A DNA stretch of 11,991 nucleotides from Candidatus Gottesmanbacteria bacterium RIFCSPHIGHO2_01_FULL_46_14 (GTDB taxonomy: Bacteria > Patescibacteriota > Microgenomatia > UBA10105 > UBA927): NCBI GenBank assembly GCA_001780895.1, contig MFJJ01000006.1, forward strand, positions 1 to 11,991. Reading direction: 5' to 3'. Under the pieces are notes generated by a model. The model was not told where the DNA came from and searched no databases. It worked only from the letters and a program-made list of their open reading frames with translations. The position numbers and the translations under genes are program-made. Shown in pieces: positions 1 through 6,124 of the stretch. Each line of letters starts with the position of its first letter. Position 1 is the first letter of the stretch.

Positions 1-8
1 CTTCTCAT
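1..8 (-). other. Possible start of the gene downstream of adk
   Basis: The adk stop TGA overlaps an ATG in the classic ATGA arrangement (bases 5-8), so translation could continue into another gene that leaves the window after ATGAGAAG. In many bacteria map (methionine aminopeptidase) follows adk in this operon, but eight bases cannot identify the gene. The overlap is seen; the existence of the gene is inferred. Confidence 0.3.
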
Positions 9-547
9 GAGGAAACATGAGACACAATTTCGCTGAAGACCTCTTCGATAGATTTTTCTCCATCTACTTCGATAAGTCTGTTCAGCTTGCGATAATAATC
101 GAGAACCGGCTCGGTCAGGTCGTGAAAAAGCTTGATTCGCTTGCGTATCGCTTGGAGTGTATTATCTTCTCGAACTCCTTCGTCAAGTCGGTCTGAGAGT
201 CTCCACAACGCTTCTTTATCAGAAACTTTTAAGTAAAAAACTTTGTCGACATTATTGCGAAATTCTTCGGCCTGAGGGACAGTCCGTGGAAATCCATCGA
301 GGATATACCCTTTTGTATACTCCGGTTTTGAGAGATATTCCTCGATAATCGGAACGGTTTTTTCATCAGAGATGAGATAGCCTGCGTTGAGCGTTTCTTT
401 GACGTATCGACCCCAGGGAGTTACCTCCTTGGCAATATCGCGGAAAATATGACCGCTTGAAAGGTAGGGAATTCCAAGCTTCTCCGATAGCAAACTCCCC
501 TGCGTTGACTTTCCCGAACCCTGAATCCCCATAAGAATAATTTTCAT
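5..547 (-). CDS. adk: Adenylate kinase, short-LID form
   Basis: Cytosolic nucleoside-monophosphate kinase that interconverts ATP + AMP and 2 ADP. The 180-residue protein has the P-loop GIQGSGKST at residues 7-15 and the AMP-side motif DGFPRT at 84-89. Around residue 125 comes REDN followed by RKRI, matching the R-x-D-D arginine region of the family. The LID (about 117-125) is only a few residues, so this is a short-type enzyme without the zinc/LID insertion of the roughly 215-residue bacterial form. The usual STGD motif at 30-33 reads SSGH, replacing a highly conserved aspartate with histidine. The start is firm: GGAAGGAG lies 4 nt before the ATG. It follows secY after an IR1 hairpin, the usual spc-operon position. 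A related NMP kinase is the only realistic alternative. Confidence 0.9.
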   Translation of the reverse strand: MKIILMGIQGSGKSTQGSLLSEKLGIPYLSSGHIFRDIAKEVTPWGRYVKETLNAGYLISDEKTVPIIEEYLSKPEYTKGYILDGFPRTVPQAEEFRNNVDKVFYLKVSDKEALWRLSDRLDEGVREDNTLQAIRKRIKLFHDLTEPVLDYYRKLNRLIEVDGEKSIEEVFSEIVSHVSS

Positions 548-568
548 ATATCTCCTTCCTACTGTCGT

Positions 569-608
569 TCAAGGCTAAGCCTTAAAGTGCCCCAAGGCTT
601 AGCCTTGA
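569..608. repeat. IR1 copy 1, perfect 15-bp inverted repeat (secY-adk gap)
   Basis: The left arm TCAAGGCTAAGCCTT (569-583) is the exact reverse complement of the right arm at 594-608, with a 10-nt loop at 584-593. Each arm also contains a near-palindrome, AAGGC-TAA-GCCTT, so one long hairpin or two small ones could form. In the operon transcript it begins 6 nt after the secY stop and ends 21 nt before the adk start. It lacks a U-tract, so it is not a canonical terminator. The arms are identical to those at 4084-4123 and 7203-7242. Confidence 0.93.
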
Positions 609-614
609 TGGCTA

Positions 615-1904
615 TCACTCCTTCAAAAATCCTTCATAATTTCTCATAACCAGTTGCGCTTCGAGAGATTTCACTGCTTCCAGTACGACCGAAACGACGA
701 TAAGGACGCTCGTTCCACCAACAAGAAGCGTGGTCACGCCCGTCGTTCCGCGGGCAATAGAAGGGAATATTGCAATCGTCCCCAAAAAGAGCGCACCGGC
801 AAGGGTAATTCTCGTCAAAATGTAGTTGAGATACGACGCTGTTGGCGCTCCTGGCCGGATACCTGGAATAAATCCTCCGTGCTTTTGGATTTCTCCTGAA
901 ATTTTTGTAGGATTAAAGGTAATCGCGGTATAAAAGTAGGTAAATCCGATAACCAGCAGAAAATAGATCACGTTATATGAAATTCCGTTGGGGTTAAAAA
1001 TGTTGGTAAGCAACCTTCCGATGTTTCCTGCAAGGGGATTATTGACCTGGGCTAAAAATCCTCCAACGAGCGACGGCAACAGCACGAGAGACACCGCAAA
1101 TATAATGGGAATCACTCCGGCCTGATTAACACGTAAAGGCAGATACGAAGTATTGCCTCCATACATCTTGTTACCACGAATCCGGCGCGCGTAATGAACC
1201 GTAATCCTTCGAACCGCTTCATTGACAAAAACGGTCGCTGCTATAACAACCACTGCCAATCCGGCAAACAGTATGGTATTGGTGATTGATTCGGGAGTCA
1301 CGACCGTTGCAGTTTTTGCAAGCGATACCGGCAGTCTTCCTACTATACCGGCAAAAATGAGGAGGGAAATTCCGTTGCCAATCCCGTATTCTGTGATGAG
1401 CTCCCCTAACCACATAACAAACACCGTTCCAGCAGTCATGGTTACGACGATGGATATAAGAGACAGCGGGTCGCTGGAGGCAACAATGCCTTGATTTCGC
1501 AGAAGCGCAAACATTCCTATGGACTGGAGCACCGCCAGGGGAACGGCGAGAAATCGCGTATACTGATTGATTTTCTCTCTGCCGTACTCTCCTTCTTTTT
1601 GAAGTTCTTCGAGCTTAGGAAATACGATGGTAAGGAGCTGCAGGATAATCGAGGCGTTGATATATGGGTTCAACCCAAGGGCCATAATAGAAAAATTGAC
1701 GAGTGTCCCTCCGGAAAAAATGTCCAGAAGCCCTAAGAATTGATTCTGTGAAAAAAGGCTCGCGAGTTTCGTCCGGTCAACGCCGGGAATTGGAATGTGT
1801 GCAAAAATTCGGAACACCACAAATAGAGCCGCCGTAATCAAAATCTTCCGGCGCAGCTCCGGCGTCCGCCAGCTATTGATAAGTGGCGACAGCAATTTTT
1901 CCAT
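615..1904 (-). CDS. secY: Protein translocase subunit SecY
   Basis: Central channel of the Sec translocon in the cytoplasmic membrane; it passes unfolded proteins across the membrane or laterally into it with SecE, SecG and SecA. The 429-residue product is strongly hydrophobic with about ten membrane spans. Family hallmarks include RTPELRRKI before TM1, the plug/TM2 region ending GLNPYINASIILQLL, the cytosolic loop GEYGREKINQYTRF, and the C5 loop GGFIPGIRPG, which contacts SecA and the ribosome. I chose the ATG giving MEKLLSPLINSW because it lies 4 nt after the rplO stop and fits the family N-terminus; an upstream ATG at 1937 would overlap rplO by 29 nt. There is no clear Shine-Dalgarno, so coupling with rplO is likely. 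Its position after rplO is the usual spc-operon one. Confidence 0.96.
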   Translation of the reverse strand: MEKLLSPLINSWRTPELRRKILITAALFVVFRIFAHIPIPGVDRTKLASLFSQNQFLGLLDIFSGGTLVNFSIMALGLNPYINASIILQLLTIVFPKLEELQKEGEYGREKINQYTRFLAVPLAVLQSIGMFALLRNQGIVASSDPLSLISIVVTMTAGTVFVMWLGELITEYGIGNGISLLIFAGIVGRLPVSLAKTATVVTPESITNTILFAGLAVVVIAATVFVNEAVRRITVHYARRIRGNKMYGGNTSYLPLRVNQAGVIPIIFAVSLVLLPSLVGGFLAQVNNPLAGNIGRLLTNIFNPNGISYNVIYFLLVIGFTYFYTAITFNPTKISGEIQKHGGFIPGIRPGAPTASYLNYILTRITLAGALFLGTIAIFPSIARGTTGVTTLLVGGTSVLIVVSVVLEAVKSLEAQLVMRNYEGFLKE

Positions 1905-1908
1905 ACGC

Positions 1909-2328
1909 TTATTGTACAGTACCGCCCGCTTTTTCAATTGCGGCTTTTGCTGATTGCGAATATGCTACCTTCACCGTATATGCGTGGGAAATTTTTTCTG
2001 ATCCCAGCAATTTAACCCGCATAACGTTATCACCAATTAATGTATGTTTTTTTAATAGAGCCAAGGTTATTTGGGAACCCTCGGGTACATCACCCAGCTT
2101 AGCAATAGACAGTGGAGCGACACGAACTTGATGGGATTTATTTTTTGCCTTCCCCCGCAAGAGCGGCAAACGCTTCATGAGGGAAAGCTGCCCGCCTTCA
2201 AATCCGACCGGTATCGTTCCGCGGGCTTTTTGACCTTTCTGTCCCCGACCCGACGTCTTCACTTTCCCAGACCCATGACCACGTCCAAGACGTTTTTTTG
2301 ATTTTTTAATTATTTTTTCCAACTCCAT
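1909..2328 (-). CDS. rplO: 50S ribosomal protein L15 (uL15)
   Basis: A late-assembling large-subunit protein that threads a basic N-terminal extension into 23S rRNA. The 139-residue product has the typical glycine-rich basic N-terminus, including LGRGHGSGK and SGRGQKGQKAR (about residues 14-36), then the globular C-terminal domain ending near AAIEKAGGTV. Length is close to the family norm (about 145). The start lies 2 nt after the rpsE stop, so the normally intervening rpmD (L30) is missing. The A-rich start of the gene encodes lysines and is not a terminator. Confidence 0.96.
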   Translation of the reverse strand: MELEKIIKKSKKRLGRGHGSGKVKTSGRGQKGQKARGTIPVGFEGGQLSLMKRLPLLRGKAKNKSHQVRVAPLSIAKLGDVPEGSQITLALLKKHTLIGDNVMRVKLLGSEKISHAYTVKVAYSQSAKAAIEKAGGTVQ

Positions 2329-2330
2329 AG

Positions 2331-2762
2331 TTATCGAGTTTTAAAATGTTTCAGCGCTTCCATGGTTGCATAGACATTGGACGCCTGATTCTTGCTTCCC
2401 AAAATTTTAGACACAATATCCCGGATTCCGGCTGCATCGACGACTGCCCGAACTGCTCCTCCGGCGATAATACCGGTTCCTGGTGGCGCGGGCTTGAGAA
2501 GCACTATTGCCGCTCCGCGCTTAATACGGACTTCATGAGGAATAGTCGTTTTTCTCATCGGAACGGTTATCATATGTTTTTTTGCATAGGTAACTCCCTT
2601 GCGGACCGCCGAGGATACATCGGGAGCTCCTCCGAGCCCCACACCGACTCGACCTTTTTTATCACCCACAACAACAAGCACTGAAAAACTGATTTTGTTG
2701 CCGCCCTTGGTCTTTTTTGATACGCGGTTGACCTGAACGATTTTCTCGTCAAATTCGCTCAT
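2331..2762 (-). CDS. rpsE: 30S ribosomal protein S5 (uS5)
   Basis: Small-subunit protein near the mRNA entry tunnel, important for decoding accuracy and mRNA helicase activity. The 143 residues carry the double-stranded RNA-binding-like N-domain (KIVQVNRVSKKTKGG, then VVVGDKKGRVGVG) and the C-domain with PPGTGIIAGGAVRAVVDAAGI. The start MSEFDEKI is chosen because GGGGGAG sits 8 nt upstream and it matches family N-termini. A second in-frame ATG at 2795 overlaps the rplR stop as ATGA, has its own GGGGGA upstream, and would add 11 residues. It is followed immediately by rplO with no rpmD. Confidence 0.95.
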   Translation of the reverse strand: MSEFDEKIVQVNRVSKKTKGGNKISFSVLVVVGDKKGRVGVGLGGAPDVSSAVRKGVTYAKKHMITVPMRKTTIPHEVRIKRGAAIVLLKPAPPGTGIIAGGAVRAVVDAAGIRDIVSKILGSKNQASNVYATMEALKHFKTR

Positions 2763-2791
2763 TGTCCGATCTCCCCCTCGTTGTTGGTATC

Positions 2792-3121
2792 TCATATAGG
2801 TATTCCCCCTTCTCTGACTGCATCGGCCAATGCTTTAACTGCGCCATGATAACGGAACCCTCCCCGGTCAAACACCACGGCTGAAATCTTGTGCTTTCCT
2901 GCCATAGCTGCAATTTCTTTTCCAAGAGCAGTAGCTGCAGCAATATTTTTTCCCTCTGTCCGTTTGGCAATAATCGTTTTACCCGCCCCGTCATCGATAA
3001 GTTGGGCAATCATAGCCCGTCCAGATCGAAAAACGGCTAGTCGTGGACGCGCCGCGGTGCCGGTGATGACGGCCCTAATCCGCGCTTTGCGTTTTTTTCT
3101 CATTTCTATTCTCGTTTTCAT
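2792..3121 (-). CDS. rplR: 50S ribosomal protein L18 (uL18)
   Basis: Binds 5S rRNA and, with L5, helps incorporate it into the large subunit. At 109 residues it is slightly shorter than the usual 115-120, mainly in the N-terminal basic tail. Recognisable parts are RPRLAVFRSGRAMIAQLIDD (about residues 25-45) and the C-terminal FDRGGFRYHGAVKALADAVREGG. The ATG overlaps the rplF stop as ATGA and is preceded by AGGAG, which makes the start convincing; MRKKRK six codons later is a less likely alternative. Its stop overlaps a possible upstream rpsE start. Confidence 0.94.
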   Translation of the reverse strand: MKTRIEMRKKRKARIRAVITGTAARPRLAVFRSGRAMIAQLIDDGAGKTIIAKRTEGKNIAAATALGKEIAAMAGKHKISAVVFDRGGFRYHGAVKALADAVREGGIPI

Positions 3122-3675
3122 TTTGCTCCTGGTGCTCCACCGACTGCTTTAGCTTTTCCTGCCTTTTTACGAACGTGTTCTCCTACATATTTTATGCCTT
3201 TTCCTTTATACGGCTCCGGCGGCTTGACACTGCGAATATCGGCGGCAATCTGTCCCACCGTATGTCGATCAATGCCGCTTGCGACTATTTTTCCTTCGTT
3301 CATGGTAAATGTTATACCCGCCGGCGGTTTAATGGTCACGGGATGGGAGAATCCAACCGTCAAAACGAGATCTGACCCCGAAAGGCTGGCGCGAAATCCG
3401 ACACCGGAAAGTTCAAGCGTCTTGCTCCACCCATTGTTTACTCCCGTGATTGCGTTTTGCGCATGAGCACGGAATGCCCCGTGTGCTCCGCGAAGAAATC
3501 GATGATCACCTTTTCTTGCCACAACAAGAACCTCTCCCTTATGCGATACAGAAATACCATCGGGCACGTTGAGTGTAAGCTCCCCTCTTGGACCTTTGAC
3601 CACAAGCGAACCAGGGGTCTGATGAACCGTGACACCCGATGGAACGCTGACTGGTTGATTTCCTATTCTAGACAT
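3118..3675 (-). CDS. rplF: 50S ribosomal protein L6 (uL6)
   Basis: Large-subunit protein with two similar RNA-binding domains, located near the factor-binding (sarcin-ricin) region. The 185-residue product starts MSRIGNQPVSVPSGV, as is standard. The second domain contains VGFSHPV and ends with PPEPYKGKGIKYVGEHVRKKAGKA, the L6 signature. A short extra tail rich in Gly, Ala and Lys follows. It starts 6 nt after the rpsH stop, without a clear Shine-Dalgarno, and overlaps rplR by 4 nt. Confidence 0.96.
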   Translation of the reverse strand: MSRIGNQPVSVPSGVTVHQTPGSLVVKGPRGELTLNVPDGISVSHKGEVLVVARKGDHRFLRGAHGAFRAHAQNAITGVNNGWSKTLELSGVGFRASLSGSDLVLTVGFSHPVTIKPPAGITFTMNEGKIVASGIDRHTVGQIAADIRSVKPPEPYKGKGIKYVGEHVRKKAGKAKAVGGAPGAK

Positions 3676-3681
3676 ATTTCG

Positions 3682-4074
3682 CTACCACACTTCACATAAA
3701 AGTTCTCCGCCAACTCCGCGTTTTTTTGCATCTTTGCCCGTCATGACGCCTTGCGGCGTTGACAGAATCGATATTCCCATGCCTCCTAATACCGTTGGAA
3801 TTTTATCTTTTCCGATGTATACCCGCATACCCGGCTTACTTTTGCGCTTGAGATCGGTGACCACCGATTTTCCATTTTCATACCGAAGGCCAATGTGAAG
3901 CATCGCTTTGGGATCGGTACCGGATTTCTCGACCTGAGCGACGTATCCTTCACCGGCAAGGATGGAAGCCACAGCCAGTTTCATCGTCGAAAATGGCAAT
4001 ACAATCTCTTGCTTACCTGCTAAGCTTCCGTTTTTTATTTGGGCGAGCAAATCGCCTATTGGATCATTTACCAT
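3682..4074 (-). CDS. rpsH: 30S ribosomal protein S8 (uS8)
   Basis: Primary 16S rRNA-binding protein of the platform; in Escherichia coli it also represses the spc operon by binding mRNA near rplE. The 130 residues begin MVNDPIGDLLAQIKNG, and the C-terminal half has the typical STPQGVMTGKDAKKRGVGGELLCEVW ending in parts (STPQGVMT, then GVGGELLCEVW). The ATG lies within CATATG, 9 nt after the base of IR1 copy 2, and no Shine-Dalgarno is visible, because the hairpin occupies that place. Its identity is secure; whether it autoregulates here cannot be seen. Confidence 0.96.
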   Translation of the reverse strand: MVNDPIGDLLAQIKNGSLAGKQEIVLPFSTMKLAVASILAGEGYVAQVEKSGTDPKAMLHIGLRYENGKSVVTDLKRKSKPGMRVYIGKDKIPTVLGGMGISILSTPQGVMTGKDAKKRGVGGELLCEVW

Positions 4075-4083
4075 ATGTATCTA

Positions 4084-4123
4084 TCAAGGCTAAGCCTTAA
4101 AGCGCCCCAAGGCTTAGCCTTGA
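4084..4123. repeat. IR1 copy 2, perfect 15-bp inverted repeat (rpsN-rpsH gap)
   Basis: The arms at 4084-4098 and 4109-4123 are identical to the other two IR1 copies; the 10-nt loop AAAGCGCCCC differs by one base from copy 1. On the transcript it begins 6 nt after the rpsN stop TGA and its base lies 9 nt before the rpsH ATG, where a Shine-Dalgarno would be expected. No U-tract follows. Confidence 0.93.
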
Positions 4124-4129
4124 CGGTTT

Positions 4130-4315
4130 TCACCACGATGCTTTAATAACACCAGGGAGCTCGCCTTTATGAGCTCTTTCTCTAAAACACAATCTGCATA
4201 TCCCAAATTGCCGCATATACGCCCGCGATCTTCCGCACAATGAACAACGGAATTTCATGCGTACCGGATACTTTTGCTTTTTGTAAAACTTTACGACATC
4301 GCTTGTTTTGGCCAT
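4130..4315 (-). CDS. rpsN: 30S ribosomal protein S14, zinc-binding type Z (uS14)
   Basis: Late-assembling protein of the small-subunit head. The 61-residue length and two CxxC pairs (Cys24/Cys27 in CSLC, Cys40/Cys43 in CRLC) identify the zinc-ribbon form rather than the roughly 100-residue zinc-free form. The C-terminus GELPGVIKASW is typical. AAGGA lies upstream of the ATG, within the last codons of rplE, 2 nt after whose stop the gene starts. It is followed by IR1 copy 2. The complete cysteine set implies zinc dependence. Confidence 0.96.
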   Translation of the reverse strand: MAKTSDVVKFYKKQKYPVRMKFRCSLCGRSRAYMRQFGICRLCFRERAHKGELPGVIKASW

Positions 4316-4317
4316 AA

Positions 4318-4830
4318 TTATTTTCCTTGCCTGCCGGCAGGCTGGGCAAACGGCATACCCAAAAGCTCGAGAAGCTTCCTGGCATGATCGTCTGACTGTG
4401 CGGTAGTCACAAATGTTACCTCAAATCCCCGTGCCTTATCTATAAGCGCATACTCGAGCTCGGGAAATATCGACTGTTCAATGATGCCCATCGTAAAATT
4501 GCCGTGGCCATCAAATCCGCCCGTGGGTACTCCCCGAAAATCACGGACACGCGGAAGAGCAATAGTAACGAATTTCGTCAAAAAATCAACCATTCGTTTG
4601 CCCCGCAGGGTCACTTTGAGCCCAATGGAATCTCCCGCACGGAGTTTAAACGTTGAGATCGCACGCTTTGCCCGCGTCACCATAGGCTTTTGTCCCGTAA
4701 TGACGGCAAGCTGTGCGCTCATAGCTTCCATTGCTTTCTTTTCTTTCAAAACCTCACCCATGCCGCAGTTAACGACTATTTTGACGAGTTTTGGTACGGC
4801 CATGGGATTGATTAACGGATCAGGTGTCAT
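4318..4830 (-). CDS. rplE: 50S ribosomal protein L5 (uL5)
   Basis: Binds 5S rRNA and contributes to the intersubunit bridge with S13 and P-site tRNA contacts. The 170 residues include KIVVNCGMGE, TGQKPMVTRAKRAISTFKLR and the Gly-rich RDFRGVPTGGFDGHGNF region, all typical of L5. The start is the ATG at 4830, which overlaps the rplX stop as ATGA; a TTG at 4854 would only add residues overlapping rplX. After GMPF, where family members normally end within a residue or two, there is an added tail (AQPAGRQGK) whose codons include the 14-bp palindrome IR4. Confidence 0.95.
   Translation of the reverse strand: MTPDPLINPMAVPKLVKIVVNCGMGEVLKEKKAMEAMSAQLAVITGQKPMVTRAKRAISTFKLRAGDSIGLKVTLRGKRMVDFLTKFVTIALPRVRDFRGVPTGGFDGHGNFTMGIIEQSIFPELEYALIDKARGFEVTFVTTAQSDDHARKLLELLGMPFAQPAGRQGK
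4329..4342. repeat. IR4, 14-bp perfect palindrome within the 3' end of rplE
   Basis: GCCTGCCGGCAGGC reads the same on both strands with no spacer. It lies in the final codons of rplE and encodes part of QPAGRQ. Similar GC-rich palindromes are dispersed in some Patescibacteria genomes as I recall; I could not search for this. Confidence 0.8.
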
Positions 4831-5132
4831 AGTTTTTTTCCACACTTTCGGCAAATCCGAACTTTTTCGTTCTTAGTGACTAAAAATCCCACGCGCGTTG
4901 GTTTTCCGCATGATGGGCATACCACGCTTACTTTAGAAACCGATATTGGCCTATTCTTATCAACGATACCTCCGGGATTTTTTTCATCCCGTTTTTTCAT
5001 GTGTCGCTTATACGTATTGACGCCAGCGACCTGTACCGCTTCTTGTTTAGGGAAAACTTTTTCCACTTTTCCCTTCTTTCCACGGTCTTTTCCTAATGTG
5101 ACAATAATAGTGTCTCCCTTTTTTATTTTCAT
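4827..5132 (-). CDS. rplX: 50S ribosomal protein L24 (uL24) with C-terminal Cys4 motif
   Basis: Assembly-initiating large-subunit protein at the exit-tunnel rim. The 101 residues start with the KOW motif (KKGDTIIVTLGKDRGKKGKV, about residues 4-23), continue through VNTYKRHMKK, and end in a second part with CPSC and CRKC, a likely zinc ribbon found in a subset of bacterial L24 proteins and absent from the Escherichia coli protein. It starts 12 nt after IR2 copy A, with no visible Shine-Dalgarno. Its TGA overlaps the rplE start. Confidence 0.95.
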   Translation of the reverse strand: MKIKKGDTIIVTLGKDRGKKGKVEKVFPKQEAVQVAGVNTYKRHMKKRDEKNPGGIVDKNRPISVSKVSVVCPSCGKPTRVGFLVTKNEKVRICRKCGKKL

Positions 5133-5144
5133 ATATTTTCATTT

Positions 5145-5213
5145 GTCATTCCGGGCTTGACCCGGAATCCAGTGTTTTTCTTGACTGGATCTCGGCTCGG
5201 AGGCCGGGATCAC
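5145..5213. repeat. IR2 copy A, 69-bp nested palindromic element (rplN-rplX gap)
   Basis: This differs from copy B (5609-5677) by two substitutions. The left half contains the hairpin TTCCGGG-CTTGA-CCCGGAA. The right half contains CTCGGC-TCGGAG-GCCGGG. The halves are roughly inverted copies of each other, joined by the central CCAGT...ACTGG pair. Relative to copy B, one stem pair is weakened (T at 5192) and the outer end reads GATCAC instead of GATGAC, so this looks like the decayed copy. It begins 9 nt after the rplN stop and ends 12 nt before the rplX ATG. Confidence 0.92.
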
Positions 5214-5222
5214 ACAAAAAGA

Positions 5223-5597
5223 CTAGTATAGCTCTGTTGCCATGCTGGCGATTTTGTCAAAACCCTTTTCTTTCAGTTCCCGGGCAACCGGACCAAATAC
5301 GCGCGTCCCCCGTGGATTTTTGTCGTCGGCATTATCAATCACAACGCCCGCATTATCATCAAAACGAATGTAGGATCCATCGGACCGACCGTGCTCTTTT
5401 CTGGTCCGAATAATAACAACTTTAACGAGTTCGTCATCTTTAACCGTACCCGTTGGGTCTGCTTTGCGGACAACGCATTGAACAATATCCCCTAACCCCG
5501 CAAATGCCCGCTTGGAGGAACCATAAATATGAATAACGGACATTTCCTGCGCGCCCGAATTATCAGCAACAATTAATCTGGTTTTTCGTTGAATCAT
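5223..5597 (-). CDS. rplN: 50S ribosomal protein L14 (uL14)
   Basis: Highly conserved large-subunit protein at the subunit interface (bridges to 16S rRNA) and the binding site of the silencing factor RsfS. The 124 residues (usual 122) start MIQRKTRLIVADNSGAQ, contain GDIVQCVVRKADP and FDDNAGVVI, and have the C-terminal RGTRVFGPVARELKEKGFDKI signature in parts (RGTRVFGPVARELK). It stops with TAG. It sits alone between two IR2 copies; the ATG lies 11 nt after copy B in an A-rich stretch with no Shine-Dalgarno. Confidence 0.97.
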   Translation of the reverse strand: MIQRKTRLIVADNSGAQEMSVIHIYGSSKRAFAGLGDIVQCVVRKADPTGTVKDDELVKVVIIRTRKEHGRSDGSYIRFDDNAGVVIDNADDKNPRGTRVFGPVARELKEKGFDKIASMATELY

Positions 5598-5608
5598 ATT
5601 TTTTTCTT

Positions 5609-5677
5609 GTCATTCCGGGCTTGACCCGGAATCCAGTGTTTTTCTTGACTGGATCCCGGCTCGGAGGCCGGGATGAC
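5609..5677. repeat. IR2 copy B, 69-bp nested palindromic element (rpsQ-rplN gap)
   Basis: This copy looks intact. The ends are the inverted pair GTCAT (5609-5613) and ATGAC (5673-5677). The left internal hairpin is TTCCGGG-CTTGA-CCCGGAA; the right is ATCCCGGC-TCGGAG-GCCGGGAT; the centre pairs CCAGT with ACTGG. It therefore folds either as one long hairpin or as a branched structure. It begins 9 nt after the rpsQ stop and ends 11 nt before the rplN ATG. The motif resembles REP-like dispersed palindromes known from unrelated bacteria (recalled, not searched). Confidence 0.93.
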
Positions 5678-5686
5678 AAACCCTGG

Positions 5687-5917
5687 TCATAGCTTACTCA
5701 CTACCTTAAAATGTATTGTTTTGCTCATCGGTTTTGTCTCAGCAATAACAACGCGGTCGCCGACGACAAGCTCAAGCGTGTCGTTGTGGGCGGCAAATCG
5801 CTTTGCCTTTCGAACCGCCTTTTTATACACCGGGTGTCTCCAGATTCGCACGACCGACACGACAACCATATGTGGCGTCTTTGTAGAAACGATCTCTCCG
5901 GTCATTGTACGTATCAT
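5687..5917 (-). CDS. rpsQ: 30S ribosomal protein S17 (uS17)
   Basis: Primary 16S rRNA-binding protein with an OB fold. The 76 residues are within the usual 75-90. Family features are GEIVSTKTPHMVVVSV near residues 7-22, HPVYKKAVRKAKRFAAHND and the late VGDRVVIAETKPMSKTIHF. The start overlaps the rpmC stop as ATGA and has a strong AGGAGGGG upstream. It is followed by IR2 copy B. Confidence 0.95.
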   Translation of the reverse strand: MIRTMTGEIVSTKTPHMVVVSVVRIWRHPVYKKAVRKAKRFAAHNDTLELVVGDRVVIAETKPMSKTIHFKVVSKL

Positions 5918-6123
5918 ACTGCCCCTCCTAACTCTTTTTGTCGTATCATCGAACCTATTACTGCCCTTTTGTTTCGTAAGGCTCCAATCGAGCGGGTGTT
6001 TTTGTTTTGTTCGGTGAATCGTTTCACACGCAGGACTTCGATCTCCCGGTTCAAATCCCCTTCCAGTTTTTGCAGTTGGGGGATAGATTTTTCCAATAAT
6101 GATTTTTTCTCGTTTTTTTTCAT
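5914..6123 (-). CDS. rpmC: 50S ribosomal protein L29 (uL29)
   Basis: Small, two-helix large-subunit protein at the tunnel exit, where nascent-chain factors such as SRP and trigger factor dock. The 69-residue product is rich in Lys, Glu and Leu, with the pattern SIPQLQKLEGDLNREIEVLR followed by a second basic helix (RNKRAVIGSMIRQKE), equivalent to the family R-x-x-(R/K)-x-x-I-A-R-I region. Sequence conservation is low, so assignment rests partly on its place between rplP and rpsQ. GAAGGA lies before the ATG; the stop overlaps rpsQ. Confidence 0.9.
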   Translation of the reverse strand: MKKNEKKSLLEKSIPQLQKLEGDLNREIEVLRVKRFTEQNKNTRSIGALRNKRAVIGSMIRQKELGGAV

Positions 6124-6124
6124 A

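Noticed and set aside
569..608. IR1 hairpins as Rho-independent terminators
   Set aside because: The stems are strong but none of the three copies is followed by a U-tract on either strand, and essential genes lie downstream.
5..1911. Alternative genetic code (TGA as Gly or Trp), as in some Patescibacteria
   Set aside because: TGA ends adk, secY and many other genes at family-typical lengths and in ATGA overlaps, so it is a normal stop.
2296..2320. T-rich tract as terminator of an upstream unit
   Set aside because: On the coding strand it is A-rich and encodes the lysines at the start of L15; no stem precedes it.
4831..4854. TTG start adding eight residues to L5
   Set aside because: It overlaps rplX, uses a rare start, and the ATG at 4830 forms an ATGA overlap with the rplX stop.
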